Below, in pieces: positions 15,104 through 24,131 of a DNA stretch of 26,248 nucleotides. Numbering within the stretch: position 1 is the stretch's first letter; each line of letters opens with the position of its first letter. The stretch spans positions 1 to 26,248 of the forward strand of contig CAYUBI010000020.1 in the NCBI GenBank assembly GCA_964443005.1, written 5' to 3'. The notes under the pieces are model-generated. The model made no database searches, had not been told where the DNA came from, and saw only the letters and a program-made list of their open reading frames with translations. Both the position numbers and the translations under genes were made by a program. This DNA is from CAYUBI01 sp964443005. GTDB lineage: Bacteria > Margulisbacteria > Riflemargulisbacteria > GWF2-35-9 > CAYUBI01.

Positions 15104-17131
15104 TTATTTTTTCCAAATGACGATTTTGCCTTTACCTGTTGTTAATTGATCACTTGCATCTCGTAATTGAATTAGATAAAAATAGACATCATTGGGTAAC
15201 AGTATTCCATTATCATCACGTCCATCCCACGATAAATTATTTACACCCATGCTCCCACCCAATCCACTAGCGAAAATCGGTATTGTTCGTAATAAACGGC
15301 CATGCATTGTGTAGAGTTTACAGGTTCCACTGGCAACAGTTGAGAGCGTATATCGGATAGTTGCAAGCTCTCCACTTGTGGGATCAAATGGGTTTGGATA
15401 ATTGATGAGTTGAGTTATAGCTAAGACTGCAGCTGCAGCAGGAATTGCTTCTAGGGTATAGGTTGTTGATCCAGCAGAAACAGCTAGTTGAATTGTTGTT
15501 GCATTTAAGGGGAGTGGTTCGCCAACTAAGGGGCGAAGTTGGTATCTGTAATTGGTTTGTGAACCATGAATTTCAGAAAAATGTAGGGTTAACAGCGCTG
15601 GAGAAGTTGCTTTAATAACAAGCTGCCATGAAAGAGTTTGTGTATTCATTAATTGCTCGCTCACAATGTAGGCCGAATCATTTTTTTCAATATAGGCTTC
15701 AATTATTTGTTCGGGCGCAGGTGGTGGGGCATAAATTTCCCATTCTGGACTTAGACGATGACAGGCTTTCAGTGTTAGCTGTGTTTGTTGTCCTGTAAGG
15801 GTTTGAATCCGAAGTTGCAGCTCCAGGTCTTTAGGAGATTGGCTAGTTACAGACAAGGATTGCGTCAGTGCACTGATGATATCAGACGTTGCAAATACAA
15901 GATCAACTGGCGTAGTAGCTTTGATCCAATATCCATTCCATGGAGATATATCATTAGCTAGCGTATAGCCGTTTGCATGATAAGCAAACAAGCCATTAGC
16001 AATCAGGCCTTGAGCAACAGCTTCTGCTGGCGTACGCATTTTTCCATTGGCTGAAACTTGAACATGTTGCCATGATAAGACAACAGGTTGAGGATTGCTG
16101 ATTTGATTCCATCCTGGCTCTAAGTGGATGGTTTTTAATTCTTGACAATAAGCGTTGACTGAAAGATCGACAATAATATTTTGTGAGGTTTTAATCCAAG
16201 CAGCTTGTCCAGGCCGAATTGCAGACAGTGGTTGGCTAATGTATTTTCCTGTTTTACCGAAAAAGGTGGGTGACCATTGATAACTGGTCATTGTAGTTAG
16301 GCCGAGTCCTGAGGGGATGCCTATCATTCGAATGGGTTGTGTGATGGATGCTGTAATAATATAGTGATTAGGAATTGCATCCAGTTCATTTAAGACGTTG
16401 ATATGCACGATTTGGACAATACGGTGGTTGGCTGCATCTGCTGCAACAAAGGATGCATCGTATTGGCCGTGTTGAGCTGTTGTTGGGATCCACGTAAATA
16501 TGCCGTTAGCAAACACTGCGCCTGAAGGTAAGGACAGTGCAGTCACGCGAATGTAATCGCCATCTGCTGCATCAGGATCTGTCGCTGTAACTGTGAAAAG
16601 TAAGGCTGCATTAATGGAGACGTTTTGTTCTGATAAAACAACAAATTCTGGAGGGCCATTTTTGTTAAGGACATTCACGTGAATGTTTTGAGTGCTAATG
16701 GTTCCATTAGAATCAATAGCTGTTAACAAAATATCGTGTTGGCCAGATTGATAATAATTTACAAAAGTGTTGGCAGACGTTACCCAGCCACTGTACAAAA
16801 CAGTGACTGCGTCTCCGTCAGGGTCGCTAATTGTAGGTGAAAGTCTTAGCCATTCTCCTTCGTTAATTGTGATGGCTATAGGTGCAAACAGTAGCGGCGC
16901 ACGGTTTAAGAATGTTTGGTTAAAGAATTCGCGAAATAATGCAAGGGAGGTAGCTGTTCCGCTGGGTAGGGCTTTTTCTTGGAACAAGCGGGAAGACTGT
17001 GGCACAATTTTTGCTACAGTGCTAAGCGGAAGGTTTTCCCATTGTAATGAACGCCCAATCTCGGCTTGGGTTACCGAGATTATTACAAAGGTTAGCGAGA
17101 GAATCGCAAAGGTAAAGCGGATGCAGTGCAT
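15104..17131 (-). CDS. Secreted cadherin/Ig-like repeat protein with FlgD/T9SS-like C-terminal domain
   Basis: This 675-residue protein has a signal peptide (1-23). Two Ig/cadherin-like domains (about 78-155 and 158-250) carry D-P-D-G-D and D-P-D-A-A-D calcium-type motifs. A middle region (about 330-420) has G-W-N-Q-I-S-N-P and, later, W-N-G-Y-W-I, a pattern seen in large surface proteins of this kind. The last 100 residues (from about 576) form a FlgD-Ig/T9SS type A sorting-like domain: N-Y-P-N-P-F-D-P, then W-D-G-R-D-D-N-G and V-Y-F-Y-L-I. In Bacteroidetes such a C-terminus directs type 9 export and anchoring. Here only the similarity is seen. CAGGAG precedes the ATG. It lies 12 bp after the TANYA-repeat gene and 19 bp before the lipoprotein gene. 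Confidence 0.8.
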   Translation of the reverse strand: MHCIRFTFAILSLTFVIISVTQAEIGRSLQWENLPLSTVAKIVPQSSRLFQEKALPSGTATSLALFREFFNQTFLNRAPLLFAPIAITINEGEWLRLSPTISDPDGDAVTVLYSGWVTSANTFVNYYQSGQHDILLTAIDSNGTISTQNIHVNVLNKNGPPEFVVLSEQNVSINAALLFTVTATDPDAADGDYIRVTALSLPSGAVFANGIFTWIPTTAQHGQYDASFVAADAANHRIVQIVHINVLNELDAIPNHYIITASITQPIRMIGIPSGLGLTTMTSYQWSPTFFGKTGKYISQPLSAIRPGQAAWIKTSQNIIVDLSVNAYCQELKTIHLEPGWNQISNPQPVVLSWQHVQVSANGKMRTPAEAVAQGLIANGLFAYHANGYTLANDISPWNGYWIKATTPVDLVFATSDIISALTQSLSVTSQSPKDLELQLRIQTLTGQQTQLTLKACHRLSPEWEIYAPPPAPEQIIEAYIEKNDSAYIVSEQLMNTQTLSWQLVIKATSPALLTLHFSEIHGSQTNYRYQLRPLVGEPLPLNATTIQLAVSAGSTTYTLEAIPAAAAVLAITQLINYPNPFDPTSGELATIRYTLSTVASGTCKLYTMHGRLLRTIPIFASGLGGSMGVNNLSWDGRDDNGILLPNDVYFYLIQLRDASDQLTTGKGKIVIWKK

Positions 17132-17143
17132 GATGACTCCTGA

Positions 17144-20100
17144 TTATGGAAGGCGATGAACGCTAAAGACTGATTCAGCTGTGTTTAAGTATAGAGTTTG
17201 AAGGTAATTAGCTTGGACATCAACTCTGAGTGTTGTTCCTTGTTCCAAGTATAGAACGTCCATATAATCAAGCCGATCATCTGCTGTGAAGATTTTGAAT
17301 CCTATTGCTGCTTGTTCAGTTCCTGATTTTGATAACCGAAAAGAGAAATTTCCCGCAGATGAAGCTACTAATTTTACTTTTATTAAATAGAATCCGCTTT
17401 GATTTGCGGTAAATCCGTTTATATCAATAGTTGATGCAGTAGCTCGAATTATGTTGGTGAAGGGGATTGCGTGCCAATTATAGTCGGTGATTGATATGGT
17501 ACCAGAACCTACTGGGACTCTAGCTTCGATATGTTGGGGTATGGGTTGAACTGAATTGAGTGAGCTTCCGTCTGGGAATTGGAGTGACGTTGCTTTGATT
17601 ACGCCGTTGATACTAACAGTATGGGTGCCGCTGCTTGTATTTACGTTAATTGCACCAGATAGCCCTGTAGCACTCATTGATGTTGCTGTTTGTGCGAGAA
17701 CTGCTACGTTGGCTGTGAGGGCATAATTAGCAGTTGCAGCAAGGTAGGCACTTGCAACTGCACCTATCACTTTTATTGCAGCGAGATCGCTAATCTTACT
17801 GCTTCCAATGGTGTTTTCTACAATATTTAAACTGGTTATAGTTAGAAAGGCTATTTCGGTTCCCGTAATAGAATGGTCCGGAACATTTGCTGCCATAGTT
17901 GCATAATTAGCAGTCAGCGCTATATTTGCGGTAGTAGCTAAGTAGGCATTTGCAACTGTGCCAATTACTTTTGTTGCGTTGATTGATACGATTTTGCTGT
18001 CTGTTATAGCATTCATAGAAATTTTGGAAGAGGTAATTAAAAAGTCGGGAATATTTAGCGCTATATTCGCTGTAGTAGCAGTTGTTGAAGAGCCAGCGGT
18101 CGTAGCGAAATTAGCGGTAGAAGCAGACAAAGCAGTAGTAGCAAGATTCGCTAACGCTGCATAATTAGTAGTAGTAGCAATCATCGCATAATTCGCGGTT
18201 AATGCTTTATTTGCTGTAGTAGCAAGATTCGCTAATGTAGCGTAATTGGCAGTAACAGCCGATAAGGCTACGTTTGCAGTTGTTGAAGAGCCAGCGGTGG
18301 CAGCGTAATTGGCAGTAGAAGCAGCAGCAATCACCATTCCAGTTGTAACAATAGAAGGTGAATTTCCAACATTGCTCCAGTTAACGTAATTAGCAGTCAG
18401 CGCTACATGCGCTGTAGTAGCAAGATTCGCTAATGTAGCGAAATTAGCAGTAGAAGCAGTAGATGAAGAACCAGCTGAAATTGAACAATTAGCAGTAAGA
18501 GCTACGTTTGCAGTAGTAGCAGTTAAAGCAGAAGCGACATTCAACGCTGATTCTGCTTTGCTGTTAAGTAACCCAGCGGTCGTAGCAAAATTAGCAGTAG
18601 AAGCTAAATCAGCGTTTGAAGCTATAGTTGCTCGCAGTGCGATGTTTGCAGTTTCTGATAAATTTGAATAATTCGCTGTTTGAGCAAAATTAGTACTGTC
18701 AGCAACTGCGGTCAAATATCCTTTATCATTTGTAAATTGACTAATAAGTAAGGACGACAACATGTTTGCTGTAATTGATGTTAATGCTGAAGTAGCGGAG
18801 CCAGCGGTGGCAGCGTAATTGGCAGAAGAAGCAGTTAAGGCAGTTAAGGCAGATTCGACAGATAAGGCTGATTCATTTTTGTTGTTAAGTAAACCAGCAG
18901 TTTTAGCATAATTAGCAGTAGAAGCAGTTTCAACTGATGTAAGTTGACCAGCAGTAACAAAAGCGGGTGGATTTTGAACGCCGGTCCAAGCAACGAAATT
19001 TGCAGTAGTAGCTGTTAAAGCTATATTTGCAGTTGTTGAAGAATCTGCAGTCGTAGCGTAATTGGCAGTAGAGGCAGTTAAAGCAGAAGCGACATTCAAC
19101 GCTGATTCTGCTTTGCTGTTAAGTAACCCAGCGGTCGTAGCAAAATTAGCAGTAGAAGCTAAATCAGCGTTTGAAGCTATAGTTGCTCGCAGTGCGATGT
19201 TTGCAGTTTCTGATAAATTTGAATAATTCGCTGTTTGAGCAAAATTAGTACTGTCAGCAACTGCGGTCAAATATCCTTTATCATTTGTAAATTGACTAAT
19301 AAGTAAGGATGACAACATGTTTGCTGTAATTGATGTTAATGCTGAAGTAGCTAGACCTGCTTTCGCAGCATAATCTGCAGTAGTGACAGTTCCAACTGCT
19401 GTAATCTCACCAGCAGTAACAAATTTAGGCGCATCCTGAACTTTAGACCATGATATAGATAAAGCTGTTGTTGCCGTAGATGCAAGCGTAGCGAAATTAG
19501 CAGTTATTGAATAATCAGAATTTTGTGCAGTGTGTGCTGTCTCTGCCTTAATTGCATAATTAGCAGTTGATGCAGTCGATGCTGTTTTAACGGATGTAAT
19601 TTCACCAGCAGTAACAAATGCGGGAGCATGTTGAACACCAGTCCATGAAACAATTGATGCAGTAGTTGCGAAGTTGGCGTTCGAAGCAAAACCTGCAGTA
19701 GTTGCAGTTCCAGCGTTCGAAGCGTAATTGGCAGTAGAAGCAGTTAACGCTGTTGCGACATTCAGTGCAGCTTCTATTTTGTTGTTAAGTAACTTTGCGT
19801 TCTCAGCTAAATCAGCGTTTGTAGCTAGACCTGCAGTCATAGCATAACCAGCTTTCGCTGCATAATCTGCAGTAGTGACAGTTCCAACTGCTGTAATCTC
19901 ACCAGCAGTAACAAATTTAGGCGCATCCTGAACTTTAGACCATGATATAGATAAAGCTGTTGTTGCTATAGATGCAAGCGTAGCGAAATTAGCAGTTATT
20001 GCATAATTAGAATTTTGTGCAGTGGTTGCTGTCTCTGCCTTAATTGCATAATTTGCAGTTGTAGCAGTTAATGCGTTGTCAGCTAAGCCCGCGTTTATTG

Positions 20101-20506
20101 CATAATTTGCTGTCATACTGTTATCTGCTAAAATCGCTTTGTTTGCGAAAATAGCGCGTGCTACATAATCAATAGATTGACGAGGTGTCAGTGTTTCGCC
20201 ATTAATTTTTTTTTCTAAAAAATACGAACCTAGCCCGCTAAGGATGTTTTCATCTAAAGGAGTTGTTTTGTTTTCGATTGTTGTTGAATAAATGCCTTCA
20301 GATACACTCACAACCCTACTATCAGAGCTCCATAAGGCAACTCCGTTGATTAATTCTTCAAAAATGGAATATTGAATTGTAATGTTTCCATTGAATGGAT
20401 GTCCAGTTGCGTCGCGTAAAAAATTTGTTTCTGAAAGTGTGGCTGCTTGTAAAAAGGTTGTACATAAAACTATTGTCAACATGAACATTTTTATCCATTG
20501 TATCAT
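17144..20506 (-). CDS. Giant TANYA-repeat surface protein with probable C1q-like head
   Basis: This 1120-residue protein has a signal peptide (about 1-21). An N-terminal beta module (22-120) ends in T-P-R-Q-S-I-D-Y-V-A, the 'PRQ...PYA' edge typical of these repeat proteins. From about 125 to 940 it is made of degenerate Ala/Thr/Ser/Asn repeats such as T-A-N-Y-A-x-x-A and A-T-T-A, probably a fibrous stalk. The last 120 residues have a jelly-roll-like pattern (F-T-A-N-Q-S-G-F-Y-L-I, then L-E-Q-G-T-T-L-R-V, then S-V-F-S-V-H-R-L) like C1q/TNF-type heads, which form trimers. The C1q call is pattern-based. The ATG at 20506 has AGGGGG upstream. Long nearly identical internal duplications are present. 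It is the first gene of the four-gene envelope operon. Confidence 0.75.
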   Translation of the reverse strand: MIQWIKMFMLTIVLCTTFLQAATLSETNFLRDATGHPFNGNITIQYSIFEELINGVALWSSDSRVVSVSEGIYSTTIENKTTPLDENILSGLGSYFLEKKINGETLTPRQSIDYVARAIFANKAILADNSMTANYAINAGLADNALTATTANYAIKAETATTAQNSNYAITANFATLASIATTALSISWSKVQDAPKFVTAGEITAVGTVTTADYAAKAGYAMTAGLATNADLAENAKLLNNKIEAALNVATALTASTANYASNAGTATTAGFASNANFATTASIVSWTGVQHAPAFVTAGEITSVKTASTASTANYAIKAETAHTAQNSDYSITANFATLASTATTALSISWSKVQDAPKFVTAGEITAVGTVTTADYAAKAGLATSALTSITANMLSSLLISQFTNDKGYLTAVADSTNFAQTANYSNLSETANIALRATIASNADLASTANFATTAGLLNSKAESALNVASALTASTANYATTADSSTTANIALTATTANFVAWTGVQNPPAFVTAGQLTSVETASTANYAKTAGLLNNKNESALSVESALTALTASSANYAATAGSATSALTSITANMLSSLLISQFTNDKGYLTAVADSTNFAQTANYSNLSETANIALRATIASNADLASTANFATTAGLLNSKAESALNVASALTATTANVALTANCSISAGSSSTASTANFATLANLATTAHVALTANYVNWSNVGNSPSIVTTGMVIAAASTANYAATAGSSTTANVALSAVTANYATLANLATTANKALTANYAMIATTTNYAALANLATTALSASTANFATTAGSSTTATTANIALNIPDFLITSSKISMNAITDSKIVSINATKVIGTVANAYLATTANIALTANYATMAANVPDHSITGTEIAFLTITSLNIVENTIGSSKISDLAAIKVIGAVASAYLAATANYALTANVAVLAQTATSMSATGLSGAINVNTSSGTHTVSINGVIKATSLQFPDGSSLNSVQPIPQHIEARVPVGSGTISITDYNWHAIPFTNIIRATASTIDINGFTANQSGFYLIKVKLVASSAGNFSFRLSKSGTEQAAIGFKIFTADDRLDYMDVLYLEQGTTLRVDVQANYLQTLYLNTAESVFSVHRLP
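18519..18796. repeat. 278-bp internal direct repeat, copy 2
   Basis: It matches 19074-19351 with a single difference (18755 c versus 19310 t), which is silent (Ser TCG/TCA on the minus strand). It codes for residues about 571-663 of the TANYA protein. Confidence 0.95.
19074..19351. repeat. 278-bp internal direct repeat, copy 1
   Basis: It is the partner of 18519-18796, offset by exactly 555 bp (185 codons), so the frame is kept. It codes for residues about 386-478. Confidence 0.95.
19361..19572. repeat. About 212-bp internal direct repeat, copy 2
   Basis: It is about 95% identical to 19853-20064, offset by 492 bp (164 codons). It encodes the block with S-W-S-K-V-Q-D-A-P-K-F-V. Confidence 0.85.
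19853..20064. repeat. About 212-bp internal direct repeat, copy 1
   Basis: It is the partner of 19361-19572. It has more differences than the 278-bp pair, so this duplication is older. Confidence 0.85.
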
Positions 20507-20616
20507 GAAAATCCCCCTGAATATTTAGTTGAACTCTTTTATCTTATACCCACTTTTTGAGATTCTAAACATTTTAAATTGTTTGGCTAGGTAGTTGCCT
20601 GAAATAGGTGTTAGAT

Positions 20617-20632
20617 AAACCCAATAGGGTTT
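20617..20632 (-). terminator. Possible weak terminator at the miaB stop
   Basis: AAACCC-TATT-GGGTTT on the minus strand overlaps the miaB TAA and is followed by a short T-rich stretch (ATCT). The stem has six pairs only. Confidence 0.35.
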
Positions 20633-21756
20633 TAGGATACTAAATCAACTACGTCCATGAGTCGTTTGAGTCGTTTGGCTTTTTCGTGTACGGAAATTTG
20701 ATTGGGTTCTTGTGCAGCTTGAGTTTGCGGCCTGGGTGAAAACGCAGCAGTATTAACGCGAAAAAATCCAATATCATTAATTAGCTGTAATAGTGCTTCA
20801 AATTGCGCTTCAGTTTCTCCGGGATATCCCACAATAACATCTGTACTAATTTTAGCATTAGGAATAATTGAGCGAATCATTGTAACTTTTTCTTTATAAT
20901 CCTCAACTGTATAGCCGCGATTCATTCGGTATAAAATTTCATTGTCTCCAGCTTGAATTGGAAAATGAATTTCGCGACTGACTTTATCTAAGGATGCAAT
21001 GGTGCGAATCAACTTTTCTGAAATATCCTTAGGGTGCGATGTTAAAAATTCGATTTTTGGAATTTCAGCAATTGCATGAATATCAATTAATAAATCAGAA
21101 AAATCATAGTTAGAATATAGCTTTTTACCATACGAATTAACATTTTGGCCTAGTAATACTACTGTTGCATATGTTTGGGGTGGTAGCTTGTGAATTTCAT
21201 CAAGAATATCCTGTTTGGGGCGACTGATTTCCCTGCCTCGGGTATAGGGAACAATGCAATAACTGCAGAAATTGTCACATCCATACATAATGGACACCCA
21301 CGCTTGTTCGTGCGAATGTCGTTTTTGAGGAAGCTGTACTGTAGCTGCAATGTCTTCTGAAGTTTTATTATCTTGAATTGCAAAAACGTGCGATTCTCCT
21401 TGTTCGAGTTGCAATAGCAGGTTGGGCAGTTGCTGAATTGTGTTAGTTCCAATAACAATATCCAAAAAAGGGAGTTTGTCAAAAATCGCTTTTTGTTCAT
21501 GCTGTGGCATACATCCTGCAAGCCCAAGATATTTAGGCATACTTGTTTTTAGCCGATGATGATGCAATTCCTGAAGTTTGCCACTGACTCGACGTTCGGC
21601 TTTGTCACGAATAGAACAGGAGTTAAGTATAACAATATCACTCGTTTCTGGGCTTGTTCCAGCAGTTAGGTTGAGTTCTTCAAAAAGTCCTGCTATTTTT
21701 TCCGAATCGTTTTTATTCATTTGACAGCCGTAAGTCAGAATATAATAGGTTTTCAT
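20632..21756 (-). CDS. miaB: tRNA methylthiotransferase MiaB, TRAM domain missing
   Basis: This radical-SAM enzyme adds a methylthio group to i6A37 of tRNAs that read UNN codons. The N-terminal UPF0004 domain has the three cluster cysteines C11 (Y-G-C-Q-M-N), C47 (N-S-C-S-I-R) and C82 (A-G-C-M-P). The radical SAM motif is C160-x3-C164-x2-C167, followed by P-Y-T-R-G-R-E. G-Y-P-G-E-T and F-S-P-R-P are also present. The protein stops at 374 residues, where the C-terminal TRAM (RNA-binding) domain normally begins. Only 125 bp separate it from the next gene, so the domain is not hidden in another frame. The closest family is MiaB rather than MtaB/RimO, judged by Q-M-N at C11. It is divergent from dgt. 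Confidence 0.92.
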   Translation of the reverse strand: MKTYYILTYGCQMNKNDSEKIAGLFEELNLTAGTSPETSDIVILNSCSIRDKAERRVSGKLQELHHHRLKTSMPKYLGLAGCMPQHEQKAIFDKLPFLDIVIGTNTIQQLPNLLLQLEQGESHVFAIQDNKTSEDIAATVQLPQKRHSHEQAWVSIMYGCDNFCSYCIVPYTRGREISRPKQDILDEIHKLPPQTYATVVLLGQNVNSYGKKLYSNYDFSDLLIDIHAIAEIPKIEFLTSHPKDISEKLIRTIASLDKVSREIHFPIQAGDNEILYRMNRGYTVEDYKEKVTMIRSIIPNAKISTDVIVGYPGETEAQFEALLQLINDIGFFRVNTAAFSPRPQTQAAQEPNQISVHEKAKRLKRLMDVVDLVS

Positions 21757-21855
21757 TGTAGTGGGAGTATACCATAATCATCGTTGCGCTTGCGAGTGAC
21801 TGCCCATTTACTCACGGATATTCCTGCATTACAATAATCAATAAAAGGATGTGTT

Positions 21856-23010
21856 ATGCAAAAACGAACTGATTTTGAGGATCGTGAGGTATTGTTGTTA
21901 GCTGCTTATGCTGTAAAAGCAAAAGATTCCAAAGGAAGATTGTATCCTGAAGAGGAAGATTCTTTGCGTACAGCTTTTCAACGAGATCGAGATAGGATTA
22001 TTCATTCTAAAGCCTTTCGACGGCTTAAGCATAAAACTCAAGTATTTATGATTTATCAGGGTGATCATTATCGTACACGGTTAACGCATACATTGGAAGT
22101 TGCGCAAATAGCACGTCAGTTAGCACGTACATTAAATTTGAATGAGGATTTGGCTGAATGTATAGCTTTGGCGCATGATTTGGGGCATACTCCTTTTGGC
22201 CATGCTGGTGAAGAAGTTTTGGATGAGTTAATGGCTGATTATGGTGGATTTGAACATAATCGACAAAGTAAACGTGTTGTGGAATATATTGAAACAAAAT
22301 ACCCAGGACATAATGGATTGAATTTATCTTTAGAAGTGCTAGAAGGCTTAATGAAGCATCAAACACCTTATGATCATCCAGGAATGAATGAACTGACTAT
22401 TGTTTTTCCTTCATTAGAAGCAGAAATTGTTAATTTGGCTGATGAACTGGCTTATGTTAATCATGATTTAGATGATGGGTTGTCTTCTGGCATTTTGGAT
22501 AATGATGATTTGATGCAACATGTGGAATTATGGCGTGAGGTTTACCTGCAAAACAAGCAGCAGGAACCGACAATGGCTTCTGCAGATTTACGTTTTTTAA
22601 CAGTGCGGAAGTTAATTCACCTTATGGTTGTGGATGTTCTCACGTGTAGTGAATCTCAGATAAAAACTTATTGTTTAGAAACTCTTAAGGATGTATATCA
22701 GCATCAGCAAAAGATTATTGATTTTTCCGAAAAAATGCGATCACAAGTCAGTATTCTTGAAAAATATTTGTCCGAGCATTTTTATCAGGATTATCGGGTG
22801 TATCGAATGGTTTTAAAAGGTAAAAAATATCTGACAGATCTTTTTTACAAATTTAATGAACATCCGCATTTGTTGCCAAAAAATGAGTATCAAAAAATTT
22901 CAACCAATGAATTCAAAGCACGTATTATTACTGATTATATTGCAGGCATGACAGATAATTTTGCAATTGAAGAACATAAACGTATTTTTGAATTATACGA
23001 AATCCGATGA
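21856..23010 (+). CDS. dgt: dGTPase-like deoxynucleoside triphosphate triphosphohydrolase (HD domain)
   Basis: This protein hydrolyses dNTPs to deoxynucleoside and triphosphate, with likely roles in dNTP pool control. The N-terminal signature R-D-R-D-R-I-I-H-S-K-A-F-R-R-L is diagnostic. HD metal ligands are H78 (R-L-T-H-T), H107-D108 (A-H-D-L-G-H) and D196 (L-A-D-E-L-A-Y). Its 384 residues fit the shorter dGTPase-like group rather than the 505-residue E. coli Dgt, so dGTP specificity is not certain. AAAGGA lies before the ATG. It overlaps the next gene by four bases (ATGA). Confidence 0.92.
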   Translation: MQKRTDFEDREVLLLAAYAVKAKDSKGRLYPEEEDSLRTAFQRDRDRIIHSKAFRRLKHKTQVFMIYQGDHYRTRLTHTLEVAQIARQLARTLNLNEDLAECIALAHDLGHTPFGHAGEEVLDELMADYGGFEHNRQSKRVVEYIETKYPGHNGLNLSLEVLEGLMKHQTPYDHPGMNELTIVFPSLEAEIVNLADELAYVNHDLDDGLSSGILDNDDLMQHVELWREVYLQNKQQEPTMASADLRFLTVRKLIHLMVVDVLTCSESQIKTYCLETLKDVYQHQQKIIDFSEKMRSQVSILEKYLSEHFYQDYRVYRMVLKGKKYLTDLFYKFNEHPHLLPKNEYQKISTNEFKARIITDYIAGMTDNFAIEEHKRIFELYEIR

Positions 23011-24074
23011 CTGCTATAAAAGAAATTATTCGATTTTTTGAATTGTTTGCGCCAGCTCATTTGGCTGAGTCGTGGGATAATGTTGGGCTTCAATTAGGTG
23101 ATGCTGCCAAAAAAGTTGAGCGTATTTTGGTTTGTTTGACAATTACAGACGCAATTATTGCAGAGGCCTTAGCGCAAAAAATTGATTTAATTATTAGTCA
23201 TCATCCGCTTATTTTTCATGCGCAAAAAAATATATTGGAAACAGATCCTGTTGGTCGTAAAATTGCTGCATTAATTCGGGGAAATATGAGTGTGTTTTCA
23301 GCGCATACAAATTTAGATCAAAGTCCCCAGGGAGTTAGTTATCATTTGGCATTATTTTTTGGATTAACGCATTTAAAAGTGTTGCGAGAAACGTATTGCC
23401 ACGAATTATATAAAATAGTAATTTATATTCCGGACAATCATCTAGAAGCTTTTCGTTCCCGTTTATTTGAGAGTGGCGCTGGGCAAATGGGGCATTATTC
23501 TCAATGTAGTTTTTCCTCACAAGGGCAGGGTACGTTTATACCGAATAAAGATGCAAAGCCGTTTATTGGAAAACACGAAACATTCGAACGCGTTAGCGAA
23601 ACACGATTAGAAGTTATGGTTGAAAAAACGTGTTTGCCTGAGGTACTTAATGCGATACATCAATATCATCCTTATGAAGAACCTGCTTTTGATGTAATTG
23701 CTTTGCATAATAAAGGAACTAAGTTTGGGTATGGTTTTTCTGGAAAATTACCTGAAACAACGTTGGATGCCTTTATTGCGCAGTGTCCTGGAGTGCTTAA
23801 GGGTAAGCTGCCTATTTTAGGCGAAACGCGGCAAATAAAACATGTAGCAGTCTGCGGCGGCCATGGTGGCAGCTTGATTCGTAATGCTGCTCATGCAGGA
23901 GTTGATGTTTTTGTGACTGGAGATATTGATTATCATGAAGCACTTTTAGCAGAGGATTTAAATTTACTTATTTTTGATGTGGGCCACGAGCGATCTGAAT
24001 CCGTTATATTGTTAGCACTGGCCCAACAGATCAGTACTGCGTTTCCCGATTGTACAGTTAGCGTTAGTTCTTAG
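23007..24074 (+). CDS. Nif3-like dinuclear metal centre protein (DUF34, YqfO type)
   Basis: This 355-residue NIF3/DUF34 protein has metal ligands H65-H66 (S-H-H-P-L), H100 and D104 (S-A-H-T-N-L-D), and C-terminal H327 and E331 (G-H-E-R-S-E). Between the two halves of the fold (about 125-235) is an inserted CutA/PII-like domain (E-L-Y-K-I-V-I-Y-I-P, then H-P-Y-E-E-P-A-F-D-V), as in B. subtilis YqfO. The family is often labelled GTP cyclohydrolase 1 type 2 homologue, but its biochemical role is unsettled. The ATG is inside the dgt stop region (ATGA), so the two are coupled. Confidence 0.92.
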   Translation: MTAIKEIIRFFELFAPAHLAESWDNVGLQLGDAAKKVERILVCLTITDAIIAEALAQKIDLIISHHPLIFHAQKNILETDPVGRKIAALIRGNMSVFSAHTNLDQSPQGVSYHLALFFGLTHLKVLRETYCHELYKIVIYIPDNHLEAFRSRLFESGAGQMGHYSQCSFSSQGQGTFIPNKDAKPFIGKHETFERVSETRLEVMVEKTCLPEVLNAIHQYHPYEEPAFDVIALHNKGTKFGYGFSGKLPETTLDAFIAQCPGVLKGKLPILGETRQIKHVAVCGGHGGSLIRNAAHAGVDVFVTGDIDYHEALLAEDLNLLIFDVGHERSESVILLALAQQISTAFPDCTVSVSS

Positions 24075-24131
24075 TTAATTAACACGCGTCTGATTTAACG
24101 GGTTATTGTCTAGAATTTAACGGAGGTAGTT

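Noticed and set aside
16767..17159. Plus-strand open frame of 130 residues
   Set aside because: It is the complement of the start of the large secreted protein gene and has no family features or ribosome binding site.
17958..18164. Plus-strand Val/Ala-rich open frame
   Set aside because: It is a shadow of the repetitive TANYA coding sequence on the other strand.
17650..20100. Repeats in the TANYA gene as a CRISPR array
   Set aside because: The repeats keep a reading frame, vary in length and sequence, and lack regular spacers; no cas genes are present.
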